From Siphonodentalium dalli (taxonomy: Eukaryota; Mollusca; Scaphopoda; Gadilida; Siphonodentaliidae): DNA of 64,000 bases. Position numbers and translations under genes: made by a program. A model generated the notes under the pieces. That model saw only the letters and a list, made by a program, of their open reading frames with translations. It ran no database searches and was not told the origin of the DNA. Positions 20,390 through 32,883 of this stretch are shown piece after piece; the first letter of the stretch is position 1; every line of letters starts with the position of its first letter. The stretch is taken from contig CP136065.1 in the NCBI GenBank assembly GCA_032622095.1, forward strand, positions 55,113,949 through 55,177,948, in the 5' to 3' direction.

Positions 20390-20785
20390 GCGTTCACACC
20401 CTGGCAAATTTGTTTGGTATTTTTCTGTTATAGAAAACATTATGGTGCCAAAGCAACGACATGCACATAAAATACAACCTTACCAAACAATATGGTACCA
20501 TGCAACAACATGCACATACCATAAAACCTTACCAAAGCTATTCCCACGAGAAGGAAACTGCTATAATTCCGAATGTAACGGCGCAACTAACACATTCCTT
20601 CAAATACCTGTATGATTAATGTATAATATATATAGCATCTTACATTTGGAACTAACAAACATCGTACTTCTCACTTAGACAGACGCATTTTATAATAATG
20701 TTTGTGTTTATTTTCTTGTAAAGTATAGCTTTATGTAACGAAATGCCTGAACAAATTTCCGGCAAATTTGCGAGTGTATTTTCGG
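20390..20785. mobile_element. Diverged GTTCAYACNCTGGCAAATTTG MITE
   Basis: The ends CGTTCACACCCTGGCAAATTTG-like and GGCAAATTTGCGAGTGTAT-like are inverted. The interior shares ATAACACATTCCTTCAAATACCTGTAT-like blocks with the MITEs at 349-762 and 2571-2984. Confidence 0.45.
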
Positions 20786-21025
20786 TTTAAACCTATCAAG
20801 ATTCAAAGTGGCGTCAAAGCCTCATGGATGATGGCGGACTGATGTCTGAAGTCATGTTATTACACCCTTGTGCCGTCTGGGGATCAAAATAGGTCGTCCA
20901 ATACTTATATAGGGACAGGGACTTGATATTATCCACCAGAACGACTCATATAATAATTCTCGTCGTAGAATGTAGAAACATAAAGTTTCAGCATGGAGCA
21001 GTAAAGAGAGTTCCTTGCTGGTCGA

Positions 21026-21338
21026 GCTGAATTTATCATTGTCACATTGTTTCGTCCATGTGCAAAACGTCACACGGCGTATCAAATGTTCCTCTGTATG
21101 TCGCAGTTAAACTCAAGAAGGAGTAACCATTCAAATTCCTTTGAAATTTCACTCGAAATTCACAAACAAATAATTATAGTAATACATATTAACAGACGAC
21201 TAATTTAAAATTGCGTTTTTAATGAGATTTTGAGTTGCTGCGTGACGCTTTTCTCATAAATAGAGGAGGGCCTGTGTTACTTTTGCATGTTTTGTGTTGC
21301 TTTTTGCACGAAACCATGCGACAATGACAAATTCAGCG
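21026..21338. mobile_element. MITE with ~40-bp TIR (CATTGTCACATTGTTTCG)
   Basis: The left end GCTGAATTTATCATTGTCAC and the right complement GCTGAATTTGTCATTGTCGC are imperfect inverted repeats. The same termini bound 42372-42853. Confidence 0.6.
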
Positions 21339-21464
21339 TTAATTAGTGTACATTGTTCATATGGTAAGATAAAGAGCGTTATGTATATTGCTATGTCCCT
21401 TTTTAATGGACTGATATATCGACATTTCGTGTATTTATCCGTTTAACTCGGTTTGCTGAATGTT

Positions 21465-22711
21465 CATTATTCCGAAGGCTCACTATTCCGAAGGTTCGCT
21501 ATTCCGAAGGTTCACTATTCCGAATGTTTCTATTCTGTGAGTATTTAACCACTAATGAGTCAAAATTTGCACACCCCTCCCCCACAAAAACTACACGAAA
21601 AATACTATTACGCTAGTATTCACATACAGTACATTTAAACACCACATTCCAATTCCCAAATTGTCCCAGATGTCGGTTATTAATAGAAAGAAGCCAGTAT
21701 CAGTTTATCGTTTATTATGAAAGTTGAAAACAAGATGAATGCATGACTGTAATGAGCTTCATGTAAGAGATACAGTCTGTCCGAACTGGCAATCTGTATT
21801 TGAAAGAAACATCAACATTAAAGTCCCACTTAATTTTCGAACCCATAGATCACATCTATAAAATATATGCCATATTATATACCATTTTAAATAGGAATAT
21901 CTAACATTGTATTATCAACTTATCTGGTGTAATAAACTGTGAACATGTTGTTTTTGGTGAGTTATCGACATGTTTTTGTGCTTAAGTTTCATCTGGTTTT
22001 GTTGCGCAAAGTATTATGGAGGGGGAATAACTCTATATTTTAAAAATAGAGTTATTCCCCTTCCATTGAAAATAAACTGTAGTTTGAATTCTGTTCCATT
22101 CTGGAAGCCATAACGGGGGAAATGATTTTATGATTTCAGCTATTTTTATTACTCTGTGGGCACCTTCTGATACACAGACGTTTTCAAATGGTGATGAATT
22201 ATAGTATTTAATCATATTTTTTGGCATAGATTGTTAGGCCTATTAAAACACTATATCAAGCCACTATAAAAATATATAACTATATTGAGCGATATTCTGC
22301 TACGCAGTATTTTATGGCGCTCCTTATTCGTTATATACCCCACTGTTATAATCCGCCTTCAGCTGGCGAATTCTTGCCTCTAAGATGATTGAGTTATAAC
22401 GTCATACGTAATGACATTAAATCGTATGGAAACATAGCAATTGTGTGGGCTGCGTGTCGTGAATATGTATTGAGAAATAACGTCACACGTAATGACATTA
22501 AATCTCAAGGAAACCCGCGAAACTTCGTGACAAAGAACCCTCTCAATACTTTAGAATATAGAATTAACCTTTAAACTAACAAGAACATTCGGAATAGCGA
22601 ACCTTCGGAACAGAGAACCTTCGGAATAACGAACCTTCGGAATAGCGAATCTTCGGAATAGAGAACATTCGGATTAGTGAACCTTCGGAATAGCGAACCT
22701 TCGGAATAGAG
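21465..22711. mobile_element. Element with inverted minisatellite ends (TTCGGAATAGCGAACC)
   Basis: At the left, about four units of TATTCCGAAGGTTCGC; at the right, about eight units in the opposite orientation. The arms thus form a terminal inverted repeat built of a variable number of ~16-bp units. It encloses a perfect palindrome (22021-22060) and a duplicated TAACGTCAYACGTAATGACA segment (22398, 22477). Confidence 0.65.
22021..22060. repeat. Perfect short palindrome
   Basis: GGGGAATAACTCTAT and its complement are separated by about 10 AT bases. Confidence 0.85.
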
Positions 22712-22780
22712 ACATGTCCCCGGTTTGCTGCATGTACATTGGTAAACAAGGAAAGTCATTATATGCTACATCACACGTAC

Positions 22781-22961
22781 TTGTCACCGAGGATTGCATC
22801 TTGTTCTCGTCTGTCATTGAACACGATGAGGCGTCCACCAGACAGTGAGCAAAATGTTTTCGATCTCATTTGTGTTATACCATTGCTGTTCCTCCAAATG
22901 CACTTTTCTGTTCCATTCAATGCAAGTCCTGTCGGGGCACAAACATGTGGTTCCCTGTGAA
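22781..22961 (-). CDS. CTLD-2 first-half exon, locus 1
   Basis: Minus-strand 181-bp exon, acceptor attttgtag|TTCACAGG, donor GACAA|gtacgt. The phase 1 in/2 out pattern matches the other first-half exons, which is why this acceptor is preferred over the AG seven bases further in. It encodes HREPHVCAPTG, NGTEKCIWRN, RSKTFCSLSGGRLIVFND and AILGD. The three cysteines, an N-linked sequon (NGT) and GGRL are the standard CTLD start. It joins 19539-19813 to give …GDKLLLGNLDW…. Confidence 0.8.
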
Positions 22962-23529
22962 CTACAAAATACAACAAGGCATTGTCTTGCACACAAAACG
23001 ATCATATTTTAAAGGGGCCAAGGCGTTTGCAGTGGGTATATAACAGTGCACGAATACAAATATAAAAGTCTGTAAAACAAAACAAAGAAGAACATGGAGA
23101 AATAGATAAACTTTGTATTTATACTGATTATAAATAGCTCTCAAATAGTGATATTTCGCAATTTTGACAATTTATTATGTAGACAAGATGTTGACAAACA
23201 AACAGCTAATCGCGCAGAAAGTTCAAATATATTGGTCCAAATATGTTCTCAGATTATTTTTCAATGCTCTAAATCTTGTTTTTTAATAAACTTTGTTATA
23301 TGATTGGACTAATCGGTTGTGGAACTGTAGCAATTATGTTACATGACAATGGTTTCGATACAGGAAATCTCGTTACTAAAGAGTTGAAAATAAGATCGTC
23401 TATCTAGTTTTACATGTACTTGTTGATGATAGTTGTTATACAGCCTTGTGTAACAGTTATGTTATTTCGCATGAACACACACCGAAGGCCGAATGTCCCT
23501 TTAGATCCCGGTATGCATGGTTCCTGGCA
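22962..23529. other. Intron, nothing recognised
   Basis: AT-rich sequence without repeats that I could match. Confidence 0.4.
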
Positions 23530-23533
23530 TTAA

Positions 23534-24027
23534 AGGCACGTGCGGCCTTTATTGTCGAAAATATTCATATTTGTTCCAAACACCGTAAACAGAAAAACAT
23601 TAAAACGCATACAGTTTCGTTCATATATACCATGACCATCGCGTAAACAGCATGTTATCATAAAGAACTACTATATTTTACCTAAGCAAGAGCCTGATTG
23701 TGTTATAGAAGACAGCACAATGCTACTGGCTAATCACACACAAGTGGCATAAACGCTCTTTATTAGTTCCATATCAGGTATTCACCAACAAAGAACGCTC
23801 TTTATGTTTACCATCATAATATAAACAAACACCAGAAAAGTAACTTTTTATGCTTTTGTTTACATAACAATGGTCAAACAAATGACCATAACATACTGTT
23901 TATGCGATATTTCTTATTGGTATACGGACAAAGTCTATCTACATTTTGATGTTCTTTCTGTTTGTGGCGGTTTTTGACGGGTGGAAATATTTTCACAGGA
24001 TACCCACAGCCAAGGCCAACCGTACCT
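23534..24027. mobile_element. piggyBac-like MITE, 494 bp, TSD TTAA
   Basis: AGGCACGTGCGG to CCGTACCT with TTAA at 23530-23533 and 24028-24031. It is nearly identical along its whole length to 14581-15074, which indicates recent activity. Confidence 0.85.
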
Positions 24028-24789
24028 TTAAACTATCATTAAATACGGACTGTAGATGCCACAAAAAGACTTCAAGTCACGCAATTCAGAATGATCGGTT
24101 GGACTTTCTTCCGCACGGAACATTAGAGAGCATTCCTTCTAAAATGAATCACGATATGGTAAAACCAAGAGCAGTTATATATCTCACTTCCAAAGAAAAT
24201 TGAAAACACGAAAAATTCTGAATTTTGCAAATTTTTATAAAGCCCAGAAATAAGTATTTCGTGTATTTATTGACATATCTTGTCTCTACATTCAGAGCAA
24301 TCAGACACAGTTTGGAGGAACAAAGGACCCATGTCCGTTTAAACAGCTCCAACCTCATTTCCTTTGACTACGTTTACATGCCGGTAAATTTGCTAGAATG
24401 CAATGTCTACCGGATGTCTATCTCTTGTACACATTTTAATATATTTCAGCGAAAATCTGAAAGTCTGTTCCTTCTGTCGTTGTCCCCAAAACATTTCGGG
24501 GGAATATAGAAATGAGCTGTGGATAGGTGTCCATCCATCGGAAACATTTGGCAGGATGGTAACTTATGATAACTTAATCATATATTACATAATAAGAATG
24601 GTATATAATATGGTACTTATGAGAATGTCCAGTTTGAATTTGACAATTGCATCTCCATTTTAAACTTATAAGTTGCAGAATTATTTTGGTGTTTGGATGA
24701 TAACTTAGTTGTGGTTAACAAATATGTTATGTGTTAAAGTTCGAATTTGGGAAAGATCCTATAATTTTTAGCTCAACTTGACGAAGTCT
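24028..24789. other. Intron, no supported gene
   Basis: Short frames on both strands lack domains. Confidence 0.35.
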
Positions 24790-25640
24790 AGTTTGAACTA
24801 TTGCCATGGGTAGGCCACATCCCTCATCCGATTAGATTGGATTTGTCTGAAATTCGTTGAAGATATGGCGGCCAGCGGCCATTTTCGATTTCAAACTTTA
24901 ATCGGCACTCGCTGCAGCCCGCACATCATACAGATCACGTCCCTCATCCTATCATCACCAAACTGTATGCGGATCTTCAGGGTGACCTATAGATGGGAGC
25001 CATCGATTTTTTTTTCTCGGAATTTCGTTTAAAAACATGCTGCCAGCGGGAATCTTGGATTTCACTCTTTGCATAACTAAATGGGATTTCACTCTTTGCA
25101 TAACTAAATTCTTCGGCACACCATACAGGCAGCATTCCTTGTTCGATCATCACCATTCTTTAAATGGATCTTTGGACTGACCACTAGATGGGAGCAATCG
25201 ATTTTTTTTTCGAAATTCGTTGAAAAACATGGCCGGCAGCAGCCATCTTGGATTTCAAATTTGAATCAATCGGCACACACTTCAGTCCGCATTTATCGGG
25301 AAAATAGTTACAGGCATGATTAGGATGACCTATAGATGGGAGCTATCGAAATCGAAGGTATTTACTCTTTGCATGACTAAATAATTTGGCACACCACACA
25401 TACCACATCCCTCACCCGACCATCACCAAACTGTATATGGATCTTCAGGGTGACTTCTAGATGGGAGCCATCGATTGTTTTCCGAAATTCGTTTAAAAAA
25501 AAACGTGGCTGCAGCGGCCATCTTGGATTTTACTCTCTGCATTATTAAATCTTCGGCACAGCCTACATGTCACACCCATCATCCGATCATTGGATCTTCG
25601 GGGTGACCTCCAGATTATCGAACTGATGAATAACCATGAT
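24790..25640. repeat. Tandem satellite of ~190-bp degenerate units
   Basis: Units share CATCCGATCATCACCAAACT, GATCTTCAGGGTGACC, ATGGGAGCCATCGATT and GCCATCTTGGATTTCA, about four to five copies. A second short array lies at 27640-27925. Confidence 0.7.
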
Positions 25641-27639
25641 TAATGATGACCATTGAATCGCAGCATATGTCCCGTTTTTCCCCGAGAAAGGTTATTTTGA
25701 GTTTTCTATTATTTTTTTCGTTATTTTTCCAATATTTAGATATCTAATCTAATGAGGTTTTGTTTAACCTTGGTTGTTATACATATATGTCGTCTATTGT
25801 ATATTAAATAATAACTATTTTAATCATTTTGCCTAGATTTTGTTTGACAAACGACGATAACGGTGCAAATACTTGGTGGATTTTTCGGGTATGGTTAAAG
25901 AAGCATCCAAAGAGAGTCGATGAAGGGGCTAGTAAATCTTGGTCGAACTCAGGAATAGCCCTGGCAAATTTTGACTGGCAGTGGATGTTCATTTATTTCT
26001 GGGGAAAACGTTATTTAAGTTTCCGTAACAAATTGAAAACAAATCGATTTTTTCGATATTCAGTCGAAAATTTCGAAGATGCCTAATATAGTGCGTTTTT
26101 ATTGTCGTATTCGTTATGTGTTGCCAAATAACTTTCAAATGACAAGTAAATTCATATCGGACGATTGTGTGCGACAACTTACTATAATGGTGGAAATTTT
26201 GAAAATTTGGTGCGTGTTTTGTCATGTGATGATGCTTTTATTTTATAGATCCGGTTTCATGGTGATGCGAACGTCATGAACGTCATTTCACGTCAACGAG
26301 ATGCGTATGGAACGTACGTTCCATGCTACGTTCCATACGTATTTGTAAATATGGAACAGCAATGACACTTTACTTCTGGGAACAAGCGTGTAATAAAATT
26401 GTATAAACCACAATACATGTGTACCATAGAACCAAATATCAACATTATGGATTACCAAGAATCGTTTGTAAAGGCGGTCATTGCAGAATTTATCAAAACT
26501 GGAGTTGTACTTCACATTAGAGGGTGGTTCCAGCTCGAGATTGCATGATTTTCTTTGACTTTTGTTAGCCAATGTCGCAATAAACATTGAATAAATTACA
26601 CAGAAATCCAATCATTGTAATCGATGCAAAGAAAAATTGCACACAATGTCACTTATATCGTGCAATTTTGAGTTGGGACCTTCACTTTCAGGGAAGTACA
26701 TTATTAAGGAACAGGTAATAAATACATGTAACTAATAAATATATTCCCCGCGTTATTTTTTACTTTATAAATTATAACGTTTCCTGTCAAAACATCAAAA
26801 AGTTCCAATGTTTTGTACTTGTATAATACGATTTTTACGGGCGTTTGCCAGAGTAGCGATTCATGGCATGGTTTAAAATTGAAAATAGAGTTGTTTCTTA
26901 AATGTATTTCCTCAGAGAAAGTGATGTGGTGCGCTTTTCTCGTACTTATATATGTGTGTGAAACGAAGTGTGGGTGGACTTAATGGCCAACACAATAGAC
27001 CGCCACATTTTGAGCGTATAATTGTATTATAAACCACAGTACCCTTATAACATAGAAACAAAATATCAACATTACGATTATTAAGGAAGGTTTGTAAAGG
27101 GATTTAGTGCACGAGTTACCAAACTGGAGTAGCCTCTCTGCCGACTTTCATACAGTTAAAGTAGTTGTCACAACATAGAAATAATTGAACTTCCGTGGAT
27201 CATGTTCAAGTACCAATAGACCGAGATAGTTGGCGACTGACACCAGTGACAATGTCAATCGATATTCTAACCCGTGGAAGAATTGTTGTTGTTGTAGTGA
27301 CAGCTAAGTTTGCGACTCTGGCACTTGTAAATGTGTTTGAACAACGCTCGACATTATATTCATCGATTTCCTGCACAGACTATCGCTGCGAGAACCTCTA
27401 GAATGCCAAAAGCACAGGGCAGCCACAAAAGCCAATAGCTCAAAGTTCTCAATTAAATGGCATACCTCACGACACTATCAGACCCACACGCTATTGTTTA
27501 AATATTAACGCTACATTGTCACTTATATTACCCCTAATGATATAAGGTTAAATCGTTTCTAACTCAACATGACAAAGTCAAGTTTCAGCTACATGTATTA
27601 TCCATGCGTTTGTCCGTCAACAATTTCATTTGGCACCCC
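25641..27639. other. Intron, no supported gene
   Basis: It includes a small palindrome at 26300-26342 (CGTATGGAACGTA…TACGTTCCATACG). An 85-codon plus-strand frame at 25829-26086 and a 107-codon minus frame at 26288-26611 are not recognised. Two related blocks containing GGTAATTTATC-like and TATCAACATTA-type sequence (about 26400-26560 and 27020-27140) look like another old duplication. Confidence 0.35.
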
Positions 27640-27925
27640 TACAGGCCACATCCATCATCCGATCATCACCCAACTTCATATGGATCTTCGGGGTCAGCTC
27701 TGGACGGGAGCCATCGATTACTTCCGAAATTCGTTAACAACATGGTCGCCAACTGCCATCTTGGATTTCAAAATTTATTGATTTTTTAAGAAATATTTGG
27801 CATTCGGCAGCCATCTTGTATTTTACTCTTTGCCCGATTAAATACTTTGGCGCACCCTACAGACCACATCTCTCGTCCGATCGTCACCAAACTCCATATG
27901 GATCTTCGTGTGACTCTTTCATTTA
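27640..27925. repeat. Second short array of the ~190-bp satellite
   Basis: About one and a half units with the same ATCCGATCATCACC, GATCTTCGGGGT and CATCTTGGATTTCA landmarks as 24790-25640. Confidence 0.65.
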
Positions 27926-29811
27926 TATTTTTTACAATTAATATTTTAGTGAATTACGCAAAATTGCTATATTCATTAGTTCACATCGACATATGCCCAT
28001 GTCATTTTTCAGACCTGGTTTAGTCTGCAAAATAAAGGATCTGGCATTTGTTTCTATGGCGGTTTCGTAAGAACCCATCGCACCCTGGCATTAACTCTCC
28101 CACAGTTTCGAATGTAGAGAATGGAAACTTTAGGACATTAAAATTGTTGCCAATATATTTCTAATGCATACCATGGACAAAAAACACAGTAACTTTTCAC
28201 CGATTTAACCCCCTTTTATGACCAGAACAATTTGAATCATTTCGAGATTTGGGTACCTGCATTGTTTAAATAACTCCTCCCACATTTTCATATTTAGAAA
28301 ATTGAATCTGTAGGATATTGTTACCCATATATTTCTAATGTACAACACATATAAGGACGACAGAATAAAAAGGTTTTTTTACCAAAGTTCGAAACTTTTG
28401 TTCCGAAAAAGCCAACCTGCTAAAACCATATTTTCGGGGGACGTGTGGTCGGCGACATTGTATTATTTTATTATTGACCAATATTGTTTCTATTACCAAG
28501 TTACGAATACATATTATTTAGGATTACATGAGCTATACGTTCGTTTAGTATTCACATGTGTAAACGTTGCATGCATACAGTGTTGATTATTGTGTAATGT
28601 TCCCCTACCACGCATATGGAATGAGAACCTACTTGGTTTACAAGTTATCCCTCTAATTTTCATAAACCTGGTAGATAAAAAGGGGATTATCATCTAAATA
28701 TTTCATATCGGACATTTTCCTCTGTCATGCGCACGGGGTATATGGACTTCAATGATATTTTGTAGTTTTTAATAAACATATGTAACTATCTCCTGTTGTC
28801 GTGCTATCTGAGTTAACCAAACAAACACCGGATGGAATGGTCCACACATTCTCGACGTCCCCTGTGGGAGTCGCCCTGCAGAGGAATGACAGTCTGTATA
28901 TTGAGGGTGTATTTATAAATGAAACAATGCATCCCTTTGCCTGGGGATACCTCCCACATCCTGGGAAATATCCTAACTATCGTCATTTAAACATGTGGCG
29001 TTGTAAGCTGTTGTGAAAATCCATCGCAATTCCGATTTCGTGGCAATTCATTCTCCCTCCATATAGAACTTCCATTGCATTTGCTCCGAATGGGAGCTTA
29101 GTATTGGCTGCGTGTATTTATAATGCTAATGACATCACTCTCTCTCTCTCTCTCATGATACGGGTTTCACACAAACCGACCATGTGGACAGCCATTTCTT
29201 CTATCTATGGAGCTTCCATATACTGTAATGGCTCCCTCTTTCACTGAACCTGTAAGTTATGTTCCTCTGGCAAGCCTACAATAACATGTATTCTATATTT
29301 AGAGCCGAGTTGCTCGTTTTGTTGACCCCAAATGGCTTCCGTGCACTGCAGGCTGCCATGTGTACATAATGGAACCAGCCACAGAGCCGTTGATGCTCCA
29401 CTGTCTGTGCCCTGAATCCTCGACTTTCTCGTTCCTTGAGACATTCTTTTCTTCTTTTATTATTGGGCAGCTCATCTCCCATTTTTCGAGCTGTTGCATT
29501 TCCTCAATTTCTAAAAGTCCCCAACAAAATGTCAAATATCGCAACATGAAAATCCCACCGCTGCCACCACCCTAACGTCCCCATATGCCGCTAACTTGGG
29601 CCGTTAGTAATAAGGACCTGCGTGGGAGGCACTGCGTAGAGATGGCTCAATGAGCACGACATCATGATATAATTACATATGTTTATTAACCAGACAGGAC
29701 AACGGTAACGTCCGATATGAAACATTTCAACTTTAAAACTTTGAGAGATATTAGAAACCAACTCGGCTCATCTGCGTTAGGACATAAACTAAACACGCTG
29801 ACTATACTCAC
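27926..29811. other. Intron, no supported gene
   Basis: It has a (CT)n tract at 29138-29155 and AT-rich sequence. Small open frames, for example 28801-29016 plus, are unrecognised. Confidence 0.35.
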
Positions 29812-30059
29812 TTTTCATCCCACACAAAGCATATGTGTTGCGGTCCTTGTTACCACAGTGTGTGTCGTACATTTGCCACAACAATGGGCTCCACCATTCC
29901 CGTTTCTCAATTAATGCGCACGCGCCATCGTTGTTCGGCTGATTAGGTTTCCAGTTCGTCCAATCCATAAGTGAGCCGTCCCAGTTCTTCCAGTTCGCAG
30001 TCATGTCATCGTAACGACTACCCAACCAGAACGTCCCGGAGTCGAAAGCGCTTAGCAAC
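29812..30059 (-). CDS. CTLD-1 second-half exon, locus 1
   Basis: Minus-strand 248-bp exon, acceptor aatcaacag|GTTGCTAAGC, donor ATGAAAA|gtgagt, phase 2 in and 1 out. It encodes LLSAFDSGTFWLGSRYDD (WIG-like FWLG core), NWDGSLMDWTNWKPNQPNND, CALIEKREW, MYDTHCGNKDRNTYALC and GMK. It is the most canonical CTLD half here: GS.MDW..W, QPNND at the Ca2+-site loop, all C-terminal cysteines and a YDTHC end. It leads in phase 1 into CTLD-2. No counterpart is seen in locus 2, which may extend past the window. Confidence 0.85.
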
Positions 30060-30500
30060 CTGTTGATTTATAATTAATGGTTGGGGTTTTATGCAGTTCT
30101 ATTAGCTAGACCCAATCTCGATCAATTAAAGACACATGATATTTCGATCAAGCTTCAGTTTATACATATAATGACTAATAGTCACTTTTGGTAAGTCTCA
30201 GACACTGGTAAGTCTCAGACTGTACTAAGTACATGTCAATGAAAAGCCCAAATAAGAGTGCATTGTTGGGGTCAGAACTATTTAGAAACTGTTTGGTAAG
30301 CATCTAATATACATAGACAAGCATGCTTCAAGTGGAATAAAAGCACAAATAAATATGAAATGGACGTATAAGTCAGTTTACTACTCTTAAGAAATGGATG
30401 TTGATTTGCTTGCATTTCATAGAGTACGACATTTTGGCTAGGTCTTCATGTAAGAATACACGAAATCATATATATTTCTCCATATATATTATCGACACGG

Positions 30501-30547
<47 letters not shown>
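30060..30547. repeat. Intron with (TA)n microsatellite
   Basis: A pure TA run at about 30505-30547 immediately precedes the Helitron array. Confidence 0.6.
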
Positions 30548-30550
<3 letters not shown>

Positions 30551-31152
30551 ATTATATATTTTGAAAGATCTGTGTGTGTGTGTGTGTGTGTATCTGTCTG
30601 TGTGTGTGTAATCGATGGACTCGAAAATGGCCCAGCCGATTTCGATGAAACTTGGTATGTGGGGGTGTTTTCGGCCGGGGACAAACATAGGCCTATTGAT
30701 TTTCAGATCCGAGGTCAACTTCTCACGTGCCGAGGTCAAATCTGTTTTTACGCCGTTTTGCGCTAATATATTTCAGTTCGGTGCTCACAAATCGATTCGA
30801 TATAGCGCGAATAATAAATTGCCAGTCATATAATTTGCACGGTTAGAATCTGTGGAGCTTCATCTTTCCAATGATGTATCACACGCCTGTGTACGTTTAA
30901 CGTTTCTACCTTAATTATCGGGAAGAACGCAGGACCATGCTTCGCTCATCGAAAATCATTGCGTAAATATATTACGCCATCAACATATCGTGACGTGATC
31001 GCGTTAACTCTTAACCGGCCGATGTCGCGTTAACTCATCACCGGCCGAGGTATCCGCAAATGACATTGGGCTACAGATCTCGAAAACAGGTGGAGCAATC
31101 GACTTGAAATTTGGTTTTTGAATAGCCCGGACGAAGTCGGGTCACCTTCTAG
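30548..31152 (+). mobile_element. Non-autonomous Helitron, family 2, tandem copy 1
   Basis: The 5' end TCTATTATATATTTTGAAAG follows an A. A TG-rich microsatellite lies just inside. The 3' end has the hairpin CCCGGACGAAGTCGGG, then TCACCTT and CTAG. The next base, T, starts a second copy. A TA-rich target fits Helitron preference. Confidence 0.75.
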
Positions 31153-32097
31153 TATTATATATTTTGGAAGATCTGTTTGTTTGTTTGTTTGTTTGTTTGT
31201 TTGTTTGTTTGTTTGTTTGTGTGTGTGTGTGTGTAATCGATGAACTCGAAAACGACCGACCCGATTTCGATGAAACTTGGTATGTGGGGGTATTTTCGGG
31301 TCAGGAGTAACATAGGCCTATTGATTTTCAGATCCGAGGTCAACTTTTCACGTGCCGAGGTCAAATCTGTTTTTACGCTGTGTTACGGGACTTTCATTTG
31401 AGTTCGGTGCTTACAAATCGATTCGAAACAGCGCGAATAATAAAATGCCAGTCATAATACTGACACTGTTGGGAATCTTTCGTGTTTCCTCTTTCCAACG
31501 ATATATAATGCGTATGTATCCGTTTTAGTTATCTGCCTCAATTATCAAGAAGAAGTGGTACTATCTTCCATCAGGATAAAAACAATGCGTAACTTCTATG
31601 ACGTCGTTAGAGGTCATAACGTTAGATCACGTTAACGCTTAACCGGCCGATGCATTTGACTGTTTCAGACGTCTTGGCGATATCTCGGGCACCGATGGTA
31701 ATTTATCTTTACGTTGAAACTTGATAATTAATGAGCGTGTGTATATGAGGCGCGTTTATATACTTGAGTGGAAATCAAATCGGGTTAAACTGGCGGATTT
31801 TTACGGACGAAATTTGATGCATAGGGTATCTCAGTATCCGCTGGGCCGATTTCCCGGTATCCGCTGGGCCGATTTCCACCATTTTTGGGGTGTTGGTGTT
31901 TGACCCCACCTGACATTCACAATGGTCAATTCAAGGTCAAATCGGGTAAAACCGGATGGATTTCGACGGGTACTTTTGTCGGGTACTTTTGTTCGGGCAC
32001 TGTGTTTTGGACGGGTCAAATCGTGACCCCACTTGACCTTGGCCTTCAAAATAGACAATTCAAGGTCAAAGCCCGGACGAAGTCGGGTCACCTTCTA

Positions 32098-32098
<1 letters not shown>
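31153..32098 (+). mobile_element. Non-autonomous Helitron, family 2, tandem copy 2
   Basis: It abuts copy 1, starting TATTATATATTTTGG (first bases altered), with a TTTG microsatellite. It ends with the hairpin CCCGGACGAAGTCGGG and CTAG|T at 32095-32099. Its interior contains the CGGATTTTTACGG…GGTCAAATCG block also present at 33490-33780. Confidence 0.75.
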
Positions 32099-32134
<36 letters not shown>

Positions 32135-32244
32135 ATATACATATATGTATAGCTATATGTGTACGTAGGACACCGACATGCGCAAGTATGGTTACTGTTT
32201 GCTGAAGTATCTCAGAACCCAACTCTATAATTATGTGTGTGCCA
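32099..32244. repeat. (TA)n and spacer between two Helitron arrays
   Basis: TA microsatellite 32099-32131, then about 110 bp of unassigned sequence. Confidence 0.6.
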
Positions 32245-32302
32245 TCTCATATATAATTTGAAGACCTCTGTCTGTCTGTCTGTTTGTCTGTTTGTCGGCT
32301 AG
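32245..32302 (+). mobile_element. 58-bp minimal Helitron derivative
   Basis: It has a 5' end TCTCATATATAATTTGAAG, a short GTCT repeat and then CGGCTAG. Everything between, including the 3' hairpin, is absent. The A at 32244 and the T of the next copy's 5' end flank it. Confidence 0.65.
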
Positions 32303-32883
32303 TCTCATATATATTTTGAAGACCTCTGTTTGGGTGTTTGTATGTTTGTATGTTTGTATGTATGTTTGTCTGTCTGTCATTTATACAAATCTACGATTCT
32401 CGACCGATCGGGACGAAACTTGGTACGTGTGTGTAGTTTGACCAGGCGGTCGACGTTGTCGTATTGGCGAGCCCGTGCGACGCCAGCTTCGCGCATGCGC
32501 AGACAAGATCTCGGAAACGGGTGGAGCTATCGACTTGAAATTTACTATGTGAATGTATCTTGACCCGGATACGAATTTTATCGGGTCGCCGAGCCCGTGT
32601 GACGCCAGCTTCGCGCATGCGCAGACGAGATCTCGGAAACGGGTGGAGCTATCGACTTGAAATTTGCTATGTGAATGTATCTTGCCCCGTATACGAATTT
32701 TATCGGGTCGCCGAGCCCGTGCAACGCCAGCTTCGCGCATGCGCAGACCAGATCTCGGAAACGGGTAGAGCCATCGACTTGCAATTTGGTTTTGAATAGC
32801 CCGGACAACGTCGGGCTGGGTAGAGCTATCGACTTGAAATTTGGTTATTGAATAGCCCGGACAACGTCGGGCTCATCGGCTAG
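32303..32883 (+). mobile_element. Non-autonomous Helitron, family 1 (same as 3822-5377)
   Basis: TCTCATATATATTTTGAAGA to the hairpin GCCCGGACAACGTCGGGC, CTCATCGG and CTAG. It contains about three ~122-bp internal units (complement orientation relative to 3822-5377). The 3' hairpin region is duplicated at about 32801-32870. Confidence 0.8.

Noticed and set aside
22585-22710. Regular repeat with short spacing, considered as a CRISPR array
   Set aside because: Units are contiguous 16-bp minisatellite copies with no spacers, in eukaryotic DNA, mirrored in inverse orientation at 21465-21530.
22781-22954. Shorter version of the CTLD-2 first-half exon using the acceptor ttcacag
   Set aside because: It would start in phase 2 and break the frame with the upstream phase 1 exon; the acceptor seven bases upstream fits.
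31885-32205. Plus-strand frames in the CTLD-1 intron
   Set aside because: They lie within Helitron interiors and microsatellites (poly-YI from TA repeats).
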